Assembly: GCF_964355755.1 (NCBI RefSeq)
Contig: NC_092673.1
Coordinates: 27,595,001-27,659,000, forward strand
Length of the DNA: 64,000 nucleotides
Direction: 5' to 3'
Source: Antedon mediterranea
Lineage: Eukaryota > Echinodermata > Crinoidea > Comatulida > Antedonidae
The first letter of the stretch is position 1, and each line of letters opens with the position of its first letter. The notes under the pieces are model-generated. The model searched no databases. It saw only the letters and a list, made by a program, of their open reading frames with translations, and was not told where the DNA came from. The position numbers and the translations under genes are program-made. Of this stretch, positions 10,867 through 22,818 are shown in pieces.

Positions 10867-13800
10867 TTACTGTGGTAGTGGCAACACCGTTTCATTGTTT
10901 AAAGACTTTTCTAGCAAAAGCTTAGTGGTTATACCTCCTAAGATATCAAGTTGTGAAACAACAACATTTAATTCTTTACTAGCCCATGTAACCATTTCGA
11001 CTGCCATCAGTGAGTCGACTCCGTAGTTGATCATGGGCTGGTTGATGTCAATAGTTCCCGCGTCGACGCACAACAACGCACCCAATTTCTGCTTAACGCG
11101 CTGTTCTACATCTTCTAAGCTTAGTGTACAGTCGGTCTTTGAAATGTTGTCGCTAGCAGCCATGTGTTTGTACTTCATGTTTTCTTTGTAGCTGAACATT
11201 TGTGTTGCTCCCCAATCCTACAATTACAGAAAAAAAGACATAAATTACGATTAGGCATACAGACAAAATATGAACATTTTATAAATGAAAAGGAATGTTA
11301 AAGGAGAAATTTAAAAGTCGGCATAATAACGTACAGTAGACTATCATCAAAACGCTGTGATTATTTTCTATCATAAATTATTTAAAAAAGCTGTAATAGT
11401 GGATTAATATAACTTACCTGATTGGCAAGGCAGACGACAGCTGGAGAACTTGTTGATTGGAAAAGTGATCCAAATACTTCTAGATATTCGTCGATATGAA
11501 GAGAGTGATGTCCCTTTAATGCCAGACTGTGTGTGACCTCAGCTCGGTTTTCGAGAAATCCTGCACCTCTAACGGGTCCAATCTGAGCACTGATTGCAGG
11601 CAGACCGCTAACTCTTCGTTTTTCAGCGAGTGAATCAAGGTATGTGTTTGCTGTAATGTACATTGGTTGAGATGCATGACCCCATGTAGCTGTTACAGAT
11701 GATAAAGTGAAGAATACATCTAAGTCGCAGTCTTTAGTGTAAGCATCCAGAAGCTTGGCACTGGTTGCTTTTGAATCAAGAATTTTATCGGTTTCTTCGT
11801 ATGTAAGAGATTGAAGTGACTCATCGGCGATGTATCCGGCTAAATGTAATACACCTTTAATGGCTGGAGCTCTTTTCACTTTTAGATCTTCAAACATTTT
11901 TTTAATGTGCTCTGATTTACTAACATCAGCTGCGAATTGGTATACTGTGACTCCTTTCTTTTGAAGGTACTGAACGGCCCGTCGTCCAGCTGCGTTGCGA
12001 CATCCACGACGAGACACAATTGCAAGATGCTTAGCACCTTTGTCTGCCATCCAGCGGCACATTGCAAGACCAATTCCACCAAATCCGCCAGTGATGATGT
12101 AAGTTGCATTGTCCTTGAAGATTGTAGAAGATTTGTTTACTCTGGGAGGTTGCATGTTTTCTGGGATGTTGAAAATCATCTTTCCAATATGTGAGCCTTT
12201 GGCTGTTCTGGCAATTACTTCTGGGTAATTTTCAATAGATGACACTTCAAATGTAACCGGTTTCAAGGAGTTATTTTCAAATAGTTTAGATACTTTCTGT
12301 AAAAGAATTCTTGCTTTTGGTTTTTGAAGATCCAGCATGAAATCGATTTGACAAGAGAGGAATGATTTATTCTCAAGAAGAAGTTGCATCTCAAGATCCG
12401 CATTCTTCAATATGTCACGTTTACCAATTTCACAGAAACGACCACCAGGAGCAAGGCACTTGATACCCTTAGTCAGCAGATCACCACCAAGAGAATTCAA
12501 CACAACATCGACACCCTTTCCATCTGTCCACTTCATTACGTCATCATAGAATGCATCTGATCGTGAATCCGAGACATATTGAATGTCATGTTTTTCTTTG
12601 AGATATTGGCGTTTCTTTTGAGTTCCGGCTGTACACATTATCTTTGCACCAACCATCTTTGCAACTTGAATAGCACTCAATCCAACACCTCCACAAGCTG
12701 AATGTATTAAGACTGTTTCACCTTCTTGTAGATTAGCACGCTCAACGAGGCTGTGATACGAGGTAGCAAACACGATGGCGATACCAGCACTTTCATCCCA
12801 TGATAGATTTGATGGTTTGGCGACGACAAGATTAGCATCGCAAACAACGTGTGAGGCAAAGCAATGATCACCAAATCCAACAACCTCTTCACCTTCTTTA
12901 ATGTGCGTCACTCCTTTTCCAACCTTCTCAACAATACCACTCATTTCAAGACCAAACTTTCTGCCGCCTTCTGATACCAATTCCTCAAGCATACCAAGTG
13001 CCATCATCACATCCTTAAAGTTCAATGCTGTACTCTTGACACGGACTACTACTTTACCCTCTGCTGGTGGTGGCAATTGAGGTGTATATGAAACTCCTAA
13101 ATCATCCAAAGACGCGAGTCCGCCGTCCTGTGTTAGCTGCCAATATGGTGTTTTGACATCAACAGCATCATTCTTGATCTGTAATTTTGCAAGTCTTGGG
13201 TACAGATATGTGTCGTTACGGATTACAATTTCTCTTTCTCCCTCTGGCTTATTAATAATATACTTCATTACGAGTGCAGCCTGAACTAGTGGTGCGTTAT
13301 TTGGATCGGCATCGATAGAGAATATGGGAGTTTCAGATTGATTAGTGACTGCTCTAAACAAGCCAACAGCTTTACTAGCCTCAACGTTAACACTGTCTTT
13401 GTTTCCTCCTGCTGTTACAAGCCAAACTCTGCTGAAACTTGCTGGATTTTCATCAATGTGTTGAAGGAATTTGAGAAGTGAGTGGCAGTTGCTATCAGAC
13501 TCACTCCATACATAAACAATCTCTTGAGGTTCATCAGTCGAACGTTTCATGACAGTGGCTAATGATTCGGATGTACAACTAGATGTTTTCTGGATGGCCT
13601 TTGATAGTTTTGTCTCCCGATCACATATCAACGTGTATTTTTGTTGAGTGGGTTTAATCTGCCCGGTTTTGAAGGATGGTTTTCTGGCAAGGTACATGCT
13701 GTGGAAAAACTCTCCAGATGTTGTAGCGGTTTGTACATCTACAAATCCGTTGTCGATCATGCAGTCTGCCCATTGCTTCTTCGAGAGCCAGCAGTTGCTT

Positions 13801-16800
13801 GTTCTGAAATCATCGTAAACCCAGCAGAGGTCAAGAGATCCAAAGACAAGTTCAGAAATGAAGTGTGTGTTGGTAGCCTCGTACATCAGGAATAAACCGT
13901 CATCGCAAAGAAGATCCTTTACTCGAGACAGTGTATCATTGATGTCAACAACTGAGTGAATTGTATCCATACATACAATAAGGTCTACGGTGCCAGGTGC
14001 AAATCCTTGTTCAACCAGATCTTTTTCAATGTCCAGTTGTTGGTATTTAACAAATGGGTAGTCAGCAAGTGTACTCTCAGCATGCATGAAAAAGGTGACA
14101 CTAAGGTCAGTGAAAATGTACTCAAGACGACGGTCATCTCCAAGTTGTTTTAGTGGTTCCAAGACGTATTGTGCCAATCCACCCATTCTTCCACCGATCT
14201 CTAAGACTCGTACAACCTGTTTCTTTTCAGCTGCCATTTGAACAGCTTTGTTGATTACTTCTGTTCCGGTTTTGTAAAAAAGCCTTGTAGTTATGGAGTC
14301 AATAAAGTAGCTTGGAAGACACTCTGGTCTGAAGAGAAGTTTCACTGCACTACCTGGGTTTACCAATGTCGTAGTAAAGTTGTCACCCAGACCTCTGATC
14401 ATTCCTAACTCATGTTTCATCTCTGGAACTTGTTCGTCGAGTTCGTTCAGCTTCTTTTGGATCATCTCATAAGACAATGGATTGGATGTGTTAGCAGCAA
14501 CATTGTTCAGGCAATTTAGATAACGAGGGTGAACAGCATATTGCTTTGGATCAACGGTGTTCAATCCATGACAAATATACGATGTACAAACTTTCTTAAT
14601 ATCATCTACATATTTCTCAACCTTTGCGATACTTTTCATTTCATCAGGATAACGTGATTGTAGGTTCTTTTCGTCGAACACTTGGTTTAGGATTGATGTA
14701 TCGTTCATGCAAGATTCAAATGGTTGCCAAACTGTTTCATACAGACAGTCATCGATGTTTACGTCGGTCTTGACGCCGTCGATTGTCTTGAATTCAACTT
14801 CGTAAAGGTTGACTAATACATCTCCACTTTTTGAAACAATTGTAATATCCCCTGTCATCGTTTTACTATCGCATTCATTAACTTTAGCGTATGCAAGAAC
14901 CTCTTCGAATGGTTGGAGTTTAGGCACTCGCATTCTGATGCTCTTGATTCCAACGGGCAGGTAAAGAGTTGTTGTATCACCAACCGCACGTAGTAGAAGT
15001 TGAAAACATCCATCTAGTTGAACTGTTTGTATGCGTTGTTTATTATCTTCTGGTGCGATCAAGGTTCCAATAACTTCGCCGTCACCAACGCAAACGTCAG
15101 AAACAACCTGGAAAGAGGGGCCATAGTTAAGACCAAGTGATGTAAAGCTGCTATAAAATTCGTCCTTATCTTGACGCTGAGAACATCTAGCTGAAACGGC
15201 ATCTATGTCGAAAGGTTCCACTTTTGTCTCTGTAATGGATCGTGGGATTACACTTTCACTGAAGATAAGTTTATCGGATGAAATCTCAACACGGTTGCCA
15301 GCCTTGGTACAGTTCAACTCAATGTAAGGTGATCCATCAACGCTTGAATCGTTCCATGTGCACACACGTTTAAATGATACATTATCCAGATTTGGGCACT
15401 CATCTGCTTTGAAGAATGACTGTAGCGCATACTCTACATAACCGGCGGCCGGGAAGACTACCTTATCTTTCACTACGTGATCAGCAAGGAATGGGAATGA
15501 GTTAAGAGATAGTTTGCCAAGTTGACCTCTGTATGTTGGGTCATCAATACCAAGACGCTTCTTGTAGGTATGTTCTGGTTCTTTCCAGAATGATGAGTGT
15601 TGCCATGGGTATTTTGGTACATCCACCCATTTACCATCGCCGTTGGTGATATTATTCCAATCCAAGGTTACTCCATTGATGTATAGTTGCCCAAGTGCGT
15701 TAAGTGCAGCCATTCTGTCATCATCGTTTCGTTTTCCTGTTGCTACCGTAACGATATCAGTTTTCCCTTGATCTTTTGCGGTTTGTTTGACGGAAGAAAT
15801 GAGTGTATTAGAAGCAGCACATTCAATGAAGACATTGGCATCAACATCTTGAATAACATTCTTAAGAGCAGACTCAAACTTGACAGTGCTTCTGATGTTT
15901 TTCCACCAGTACTCGGTACCAAAATCACCATCATAGATTTCACCAGTCAAAGTAGAATAGAATTTGACGTTGCGGGTTCCTGCTGGTGTGATAACAGCTC
16001 CTCTCATCGAGGCACGGTATGGCTTCTCCATAGGATCCATGTAAGGTGTGTGGAAAGCACATTGCACACGGAGTTGTTTAGCTTTGATGTTCTTATCATT
16101 GACTACAGCTAATATACTTTCTTCAGATCCTGCCAGTGTTAGTGAACCAGGTGCGTTTTCAGCAGCTATGTACAAATCGTTGTATTTTGAGCAAACCTCT
16201 TCTGCTTCAGCTGTTGTTAAGCGAACGGCAACCATGCTACCTGCACCCTTGAGACGTGCTTGATTTTTGCTTCTGTAATAGATGACTTTGACAGTTTCTT
16301 CTAAGGTTAATCCTCCACTGGCGTATGCAGCAGCAACTTCTCCAAGACTGTGTCCAACAACTACATCAGGTTTCAATCCCCAACTGCGCCATAATTCATA
16401 TAAACCTATCTGCAGGAAGCATATAGCAGGCTGGCTAATTTCCATATCGTTGATATTTTCCTCGTTGACCATATTTGCACCTGTGTTACCATTGAACAAT
16501 CCCTTAGATTTGACCAGCGACCATCCGCTAACTTTACAGAATATGTCATCGCAGGTGTTGATAACGTTTCGGAATGTTGGTTCTGTTTTGTAGAGTTGTC
16601 TTCCCATATTCACCCATTGCTGTCCTTGTCCTGGGAAAACGAAGCAAACTTTATGTGATGGGTTATATGTTGTTCCAGACCATATTCCCTCTCCGTTTTC
16701 ATTTGTGGTGAACTTTGTCAGTCTTTCTCTGAATTCCTCTCCTGAAGATGCGATGACAGCAAGTCGGTTTTCGTGGTGCTTTCTGCGAGTTGATTGCCAA

Positions 16801-18961
16801 CCGATGGCGTGTGTGGCGTCTTCAGATGTTTCAAATTCCATCCATTTTGTTGCTACATCTTCTAGTGCTTTAGATGACTTTCCAGATAGTGGGACTAACA
16901 CAGGTTTGCCCTTGGTCTTGTCATTACCAAACGACCACCCAACTGGTTCTTGTGCAGCTTTATCTTCTGTCTCTGGTGCTTCCTGTAGAATAGCATGAGC
17001 CAATGCTCCAGCAAAGCCAAAACTGTTAACACCAATTATTCTCTTCCCTGTACGTGGGAGTGGTTCAACCTCAGTCTGTACTTTCAGCTTCCAGTCGTCT
17101 AAATGAATGTGTGGATTTGCTGTTGTGTAGTTGATGTTTGGTACTAATGATCCTTTGTTTAGCATCAGTGCTGCTTTTATTGTAGCAACAGCTCCTGCAG
17201 CACATTCACTGTGACCAAAGTTTCCCTTGACGGATCCAATCCTCAGAGGCTCTTTACGATGAGAACTGAATGCTCTTCCGATAGCTTCTGCTTCAATTGG
17301 GTCTCCAACTGGTGTACCAGTACCATGAGCTTCAAGGTAATTCACATCAGCCATGTTGATACCAAATCGTTTGTATGTTTTTTCCATCGTGTGTTGTTGT
17401 GCTACCATCGAGGGCATAGTAAGACTCTGACTGTAACCGTTGGCGGCAATTGATATTCCGACGATAGAAGCATAGACGTGATCATTATCTTTAAGTGCTT
17501 GGTCTAAGGGTTTAAGAATCATAGTACCCCATCCTTCCCCTCTCACGTAACCTTTGGCTGAGGCAGAAAATGGACAGCTTTTTCCATCTGGTGAAAGTAC
17601 GCCAAGTGCACTGAAGGCAACAGATGTTTCTGGAATAATTAAAGCATTGGCACCAGCAAGTACGGCAACATCACATTCCTTCCTTTGAAGAGCGGAGCAG
17701 GCGAGCTGCATAGCAGTCATGGAAGATGCACAAGCGGTGTCTACAGCAAAGCTAGGCCCCTTCAGGTTAAAAGCGTATGATATCCTGTTTGCGGCCACGC
17801 TATGTGCAGCACCCGTCAACATGTAGGCGTTGATCGTTGAAGTATGACACGTCTGTATACTGTAGTCCATCAGTCCAATGCCAACGTACACACCACACGT
17901 AGACTTCAATTCATCGGGAACAATTCCGGCATCTTCAAAGGCTTCGTGGGTAACCTCTAGTAAAATTCTCTGCTGGGGATCCATCGATGATGCCTCTTTT
18001 GGTGAAATCTTGAAGAATGTGTTATCGAACTGGTCAATTCCATCGATGAATGCACTTCGCCTGCACACCATCTTGCCTTGTTTGGTTTGGTCACTATCGT
18101 GGAAGGTGTCGAGTGACCAACGGTCAGATGGGATCTCAGTTACGCAATCTCTGCCATTTCGAAGGACCTCCCAGAAGTCATCTGGTGATGTCACACCGCC
18201 AGGCATTCTACATCCTGTAGTAGATTCAATATTTAAAACATTTAAAATGCTGTTTACAGTTAAGAATCCGTTGTTAATTATAGTTCAGTTTATTGCATAT
18301 ATTCATTATAGCAAATGCTGGTTGGCGCAAATTAGAAGGAAATACAAAATTATTCATGTAAGTTATACAGTATCTAAGCCAGTGTCGACAAATATTGGAT
18401 TGACAGATAAGTAAGGTATGGGTATACAAGCCAGAGTTCTTGAACGAAATAAATGAATTAAATTGAAATAGGCACAACATAATTTGTAACTGTAAAATCA
18501 CTTAATGTTCTATAGACGACGATTTGGTTTAATATTCCTAAAGCTCTGTCTACACTATCAAACTAGATTGACAAAAAGTGTAATATGCCCATATATAAGC
18601 ACATCACATTTTATGTCACATAAAGTTTGATAGTGTAGACAGAACTAACAAAAACATTTGTATTAGTACTTGCTTATTTATTTTTAAAAAGAATTATTGT
18701 ATAAAAAGTAATTTTTCTAAAGCTTGGTTCCCACTTGGTAAAGTAATTTGACCAATCACGACGCGATGGATCACCCGAACTGTCGCATGTGATTGGTCAA
18801 CTTACTTGGTTATGCCTAGTCGTTGCGTTTTGGGAACCAATATTAACGAGTAGATGCCCTCTAAATAGGAGTTCTATAAATTAGTAATAAAATATCTGTA
18901 ACTTACCCATGCCAACAATGGCGACTGGGCGAAAGTAATCGTTTCCATTTCCAATATCCAT
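10867..18961 (-). CDS. Type I polyketide synthase, KS-AT-DH-(MT)-ER-KR-ACP
   Basis: Three exons on the minus strand: 18961-18907 (start), 18214-11418 and 11217-10867 (stop). Phases agree, giving 2400 residues. KS about 12-440: Cys180 in DTACASS, His315 in EAHGTGT, His353 in GNFGHS. AT about 535-890: GHSLG with Ser641, AFHT around 739; malonyl-type by look. DH: His931 in HVVKDKVVFP (Asp where HxxxGxxxxP has Gly), Asp1086 in DGCFQ. Methyltransferase-like about 1310-1520: motif LEIGGRMGG is degenerate. ER about 1714-2035 with GGVG at 1860. KR with GGFGGIG at 2061 and Tyr2204 in the S-Y-N set. ACP with Ser2353 in GVDSL. There is no thioesterase after the ACP. The fold order equals animal fatty acid synthase without the TE. 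Exon 1 supplies MDIGNGNDYFRPVAIVGM. Probable cytosolic maker of a reduced or partly reduced polyketide; product unknown. Confidence 0.95.
18541..18647. mobile_element. MITE family A copy in PKS intron 1
   Basis: It starts with GCTCTGTCTACACTATCAAA and ends with AGTTTGATAGTGTAGACAGA. It is about 107 bp and has one internal TGCCCATATATAAGCACATC unit. It is one of nine family members in the window. Confidence 0.85.
18726..18838. repeat. Repeat family B copy 2 in PKS intron 1
   Basis: Terminal inverted repeat GGTTCCCA at 18726 and TGGGAACC at 18831-18838. Inner arms are TTTGACCAATCACGACGCGA and GTGATTGGTCAA. The whole is about 113 bp and sits in the PKS intron close to exon 1. Confidence 0.7.
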
Positions 18962-19675
18962 GTTATTTTGTTGTTAGTTGTTACTTCTTTACAATCTTTA
19001 AAAAAAAACATTTTATATTTTACACTATTATGCCTATATGCTTTTGTAGAAAAAAAAAAGATAGAATAAAATAAGTAATCATTACTGTATCTAACGGCAA
19101 ATTCCGTGCTGGAGTATCTTTTTTTACACGTGGCTCCTGTAACCTTCCATGATACAGCCATCACATGAGCTTACTGTTTCATGGAATTTGCCTATGATAC
19201 AGGACTATTTAGATACAGATACATGTCATATGTGGAGATACAGTACTGAGAATTGGGTGCATTGGATGCAGTATAATAACTGAAAGGTTTATTAATTGTT
19301 CAATAATAGTTTTAAACTTTACATTGATAATGCATAACGAAGAGAATTAAGAGACCGGAAGCATACAACTTTATAATAATGAACATTTCACATTATTCAA
19401 ATAATTTACCACTAAGAATGCAATTAAATTATTCATAACCATAAATTTAAATTTATCTACGATATAGCCTAAATATTTGTTTTTGATTATGGAAGTATTT
19501 GATTCAATATATTAATTCATTAGTTAAAATAAATAAATAATATATACAGTATGGGCTGTATAGATAGTTGTTTCAGAAAAAAAAATAAAAATTAGTATTT
19601 GACATAAATTATAGGTATTAGATACTGAAATTAATAATTGGCGTAGATTTATGTTTGCTTACGTTGTCAATTAGT
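18962..19675. other. PKS upstream region
   Basis: This region should contain the PKS promoter and 5' UTR. I cannot point to a convincing TATA box or initiator. The open frame running from exon 1 up to 19164 shows no conserved residues and is probably untranslated. Confidence 0.4.
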
Positions 19676-19790
19676 TGCTCCCACGCAAGGGCTTAAGCCC
19701 ACTGTAAGTAATTTGACCAATCACGGCGTGGTTATTGTGACTGTCATTTGTGATTGGTGAACACATTACGTTGCGCAGTGATAAATATGC
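19676..19790. repeat. Repeat family B copy 3
   Basis: It contains TTTGACCAATCACGGCGTGG and, inverted, TTTGTGATTGGTGAACAC. The outer arms are less preserved than in copy 2. Confidence 0.6.
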
Positions 19791-19935
19791 TTTATACACA
19801 CATACGTCATTTCATTATGTAATTATTTAATGTTGTGCTATTTATAGAATAAAATTATGTTCAGTCATTATATATCGTTAGGCAAAATAGTTCGTATAGT
19901 TTTGTCAATTTTGACAACATATTCGTTAAAGTGGC

Positions 19936-20299
19936 GAGTGAGTGGCCGAGCGGTTAAGACAGTGGAACCGTAATTACGTAGCCATAACATCGGCAAGGGT
20001 TCGAGGCTCCACTCACTCCATGGTTCTGGTGGTAGAACGAGTCTTCTCGGATAAGGACTATAAACCGTAGGTCCAGTGTACACATAGCTCATGCGCACTT
20101 TAAAGAACCTAGTACATCTTTCGAGACGAGTAGGGGGTTACCCCGGTGTACTAGTCCACACAAACACAGCCACTGTCACACACAGCCACCGTGCAAATTG
20201 GGACTGGACCGTTTTAGAGGTGTTTACCACCTGTTGGTCCCGATCCTTCACTAACTGAGTTAGTGAGAAGTCGAATAAATAAAATATAAAAATAAAAAA
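19936..20299 (+). mobile_element. tRNA-derived SINE (family 1), near full length
   Basis: The head (19936-20018) is tRNA-like: acceptor arms GAGTGAG and CTCACTC pair perfectly, box A is TGGCCGAGCGGTTAAGA and box B is GGTTCGAGGCTCC, with class II (Leu/Ser-like) length. The body has a conserved-looking GGACTATAAACCGTAGGTCC segment and a CGCACTTTAAAGAACCTAG segment. These recall the central domain shared by cephalopod and other invertebrate SINEs. The 3' end is an A-rich AATAAATAAAATATAAAAAT tail. A second, 5'-proximal copy is at 48363-48515 on the minus strand. The central-domain comparison is from memory. Confidence 0.75.
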
Positions 20300-21038
20300 T
20301 AACTTAGGTAGCCTATAAAAGGTTATTACTTTATTAATTACGGTACTACCGTACCAGCATATGCAAACTGTCAGAAGTTAAGACGTTTCTTGTTTTGTGT
20401 GGTTCATTTTGCGTACTTAAAACAACAGTTATGACTACCAGCACATCTATTATACATACTTAGTTATGTATATTTACATACTTATTTTTACCTGTGTACA
20501 TTTGCATTATACATAATATAACAATCCTATACACTATAAATAAATCCTAGAATAATATGATTAAGTATATTGCCTGTTCGGTACTAATTGATTAATTAAT
20601 TAATTCCTTAGTTGCTGGTTTTACTAGTAAACAATCGTTCAATGTGTATACTTGTTTACTTATGGTATATCTATATACCTATCATGTAGTCAAATGAAAT
20701 CATCATTTTAGAGAATTCTGAACATAAAATGGTAATCATTACTAATACAAATCAATTGGTTGCTTGTATAGTAAATATTTGCTTATTTTTTTCTTATTTT
20801 TCTTACCTAGATGATTGATTGATTGATTGATTCTTTTATTTTTTCACACAACATTCATAAAAATATAAATAAAAAATTAAGTACAATAAAGTGTGAAAAA
20901 CAGGGTAACCACAAGCAAGCAAAGCTTTTAATCTGTGGCACCCTAACTTAAAATATAAATTTACAAATATATTACAAAAATGTTTTCATGTAGTAAATAA
21001 ATGAACGAAAATACAACGTACTATAATATAATATATAC
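20300..21038. repeat. AT-rich stretch with LINE-like 3' tail
   Basis: No gene seen. At 20812-20832 a run of TGAT/TTGA units is followed by TTCTTTTATTTTTTCACACA and a mixed segment to about 20985. This resembles a minus-oriented CR1/L2-type LINE 3' end. Confidence 0.4.
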
Positions 21039-21139
21039 TGGTGCGCGTCCGTACAACTGAGGACTAGTGCTGTTCCGCCGTACCACGCCGAGAATGTTAG
21101 AGAGTCGCTATCCAATCAAGTTCGAACAATACCATGAAA

Positions 21140-21211
21140 GCCCCAGTGGTCTAATGGTTAGGACATCTGCATATCAAGCAGGCGGTCCGAATTCGAGTCT
21201 CGGTTGGGGCG
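21140..21211 (+). tRNA. tRNA-like unit 1 (Glu-like body, anticodon AUC)
   Basis: A 72-nt cloverleaf can be drawn by hand: acceptor GCCCCAG with TTGGGGC, a four-pair D stem, an anticodon stem TCTGC/GCAGG around loop ATATCAA (anticodon AUC, nominally Asp GAU), a T arm CCGAA-TTCGAGT-CTCGG with one mismatch, and discriminator G. Box A (TGGTCTAATGG) and box B are good, and a T-run (21214-21218) follows as Pol III terminator. The body up to the D arm is tRNA-Glu-like, and AUC is one base from Glu CUC. A34 in an Asp tRNA would be unusual, so a tRNA-derived repeat is as likely as a working tRNA. Confidence 0.6.
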
Positions 21212-21509
21212 ACTTTTTCTCATTCTCACAGATTTCCTCATCTTTATCGTTTCAAATTAATTAATTAAATTTCAGTATATCACCGGGCGGTTTAGAATTA
21301 ATGTTCTGTGCCTGATTTGTTTAGGCCTATATATATAAAAGTATCTCTTCTGAGATCCCGCCTCGTGAATAAAAATACTGTAAGATGAGGGCGTATCAAT
21401 TTGATCTCTGGTGCGCGTGCGTACAACTGAGGACTAGTGCTGTTCCGCCGTACCACGCCGAGAATGTTAAAGAGTCGCTATCCAATCGAGTTCGAACAAT
21501 ACCATGAAA

Positions 21510-21581
21510 GTCCCAGTGGTCTAATGGTTAGGACATCTGCATATCAAGCAGGCGGTCCGAGTTCGAGTCTCGGTTGGGGCG
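21510..21581 (+). tRNA. tRNA-like unit 2 (tandem copy, anticodon AUC)
   Basis: Second copy of the 72-nt unit, 370 bases downstream. The acceptor begins GTCCCAG, giving one G-T pair, while the T stem CCGAG/CTCGG is perfect. The anticodon loop is again ATATCAA and a T-run follows. About 100 bases upstream and 110 bases downstream are shared with unit 1, so the block 21039-21329 is duplicated at 21410-21700. The downstream part alone recurs inverted at 55936-56038, as a 5'-truncated SINE would. Confidence 0.6.
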
Positions 21582-21688
21582 ACTTTTTCTCATTCTCACA
21601 TATTTCCTCATCTTTATCGTTTCAAATTAATTAATTAAATTTCAGTATATCACCGGGCGGTTTAGAATTAATGTTCTGTGCCTGATTT

Positions 21689-21719
<31 letters not shown>

Positions 21720-21756
21720 CTTCACAGTCTCAGAATATATACGAAAATGTAATTAA

Positions 21757-21945
21757 TTAAGTTAATGTTAGACATATTTTACAAATGTTGTTTTCGCAAA
21801 GATATGCTGTTTCTTTATAACTATTAATGCATTTAGTTAGTAATAGTTTTTTAAATATTGATATATTTTTACTCTCTCTTATATTATTTCTTATAAGTTG
21901 ATTCCATAGCTTAGGTCCTCTATATGCTATACTTTGCTGACCCAT
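21757..21945 (-). mobile_element. LINE fragment, polymerase C-terminus (CR1/Rex-like)
   Basis: The minus-strand frame reads QQSIAYRGPKLWNQLIRNNI and continues with RESKNISIFKKLL. This matches the end of many CR1/jockey-like polymerases, where SIxYRGPxLWNxLP is followed by a SxxxFKxxLK block. Only this last segment is present. Confidence 0.7.
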
Positions 21946-22818
21946 TAAACAAATGATTTCATTATTATTTTATAAATTAATGTGCCGCTCGAGTTATCTC
22001 CAAGTAGTAGGGGTGTGATTTGATTTGAATTTATTAGGAAAATCATCATAAACAAGACATAAGTGGTAACATAAATTACTGACATTACAAATAAATACAT
22101 TTATAATAGATTTTCCAGGATAGCCCAAAAAGCTATAAGCTTATTTCCATTGGGATCCTTTTATAATCTAAATATAAATGTTACAAAGTATTGTATTCAA
22201 TACTTTAAAGCTCAGGTACAGGCATGAATTTTAAATATAATATTTGGTTAATTGTACATAAATCAAATATTTGTAACAGAAATCAAGACGAAAAAACATG
22301 AATTTCCCTTAATATGGCCAAATACAACATTTTGCAAAATTATTCCATAAAAACCAGGAAGACCTTTTTTCAGTAGTTAGGTAGTTAACTTAATGTAATA
22401 ACATGTCTTGTGACTCCCTAGAAGGTGAAAAAAGATGGTGGATATACGGTGAATAATTTTTGCTATAGCATGAAAATAAAAATTTGAAGTTGAATAAAAA
22501 TTCCAGAAATGTAATATTCAAGTTATATTACCTATACTTAGTCATCTGCTAAAATTTTTTACCACACTGTTTATTTTTCGTAGCTTTTTAAAATGCCTCT
22601 CTATTTACAAACTTTGTGTACAAAAGAATAGAGATTTTACTGTGTAATTTGAACTATTCCCCCACTGATAAGAAAGTGCTTATTTTCAACAAGCTCGTGT
22701 AACACAAATAAAATCCCAAAAATTATGAAACATAGGGGAAACTATAGATCGATAATTATTGGAATGTATGATCAATAGAAATGTTTTGCCTTTAATGTAA
22801 CAACAACAATAATGGGTG

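Larger units (their letters stand above)
21039..21715 (+). repeat. Two tandem direct repeats carrying the tRNA-like units, ending in (TA)n
   Basis: Unit starts are at CTGGTGCGCGT (about 21039 and 21410). Each holds a common leader, the tRNA-like unit, a shared segment with CACCGGGCGGTTTAGAATTA, and an (AT)n end. Copies differ at only a few positions, so the duplication is recent or homogenised. Confidence 0.85.

Noticed and set aside
11882-18414. Many open frames antisense or out of frame within the PKS exon
   Set aside because: They are shadows of a long, well-conserved coding exon; none shows domain motifs.
18874-19164. 96-codon frame as a PKS N-terminal extension
   Set aside because: The residues before MDIGNGND look like translated AT-rich leader. 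The methionine at 18961 is close to the conserved KS start, as in related enzymes.
19936-20018. Functional tRNA-Leu or tRNA-Ser gene
   Set aside because: Acceptor arms pair, but the anticodon arm is poor and a SINE body plus A-rich tail follows; a related partial copy exists at 48.4 kb.
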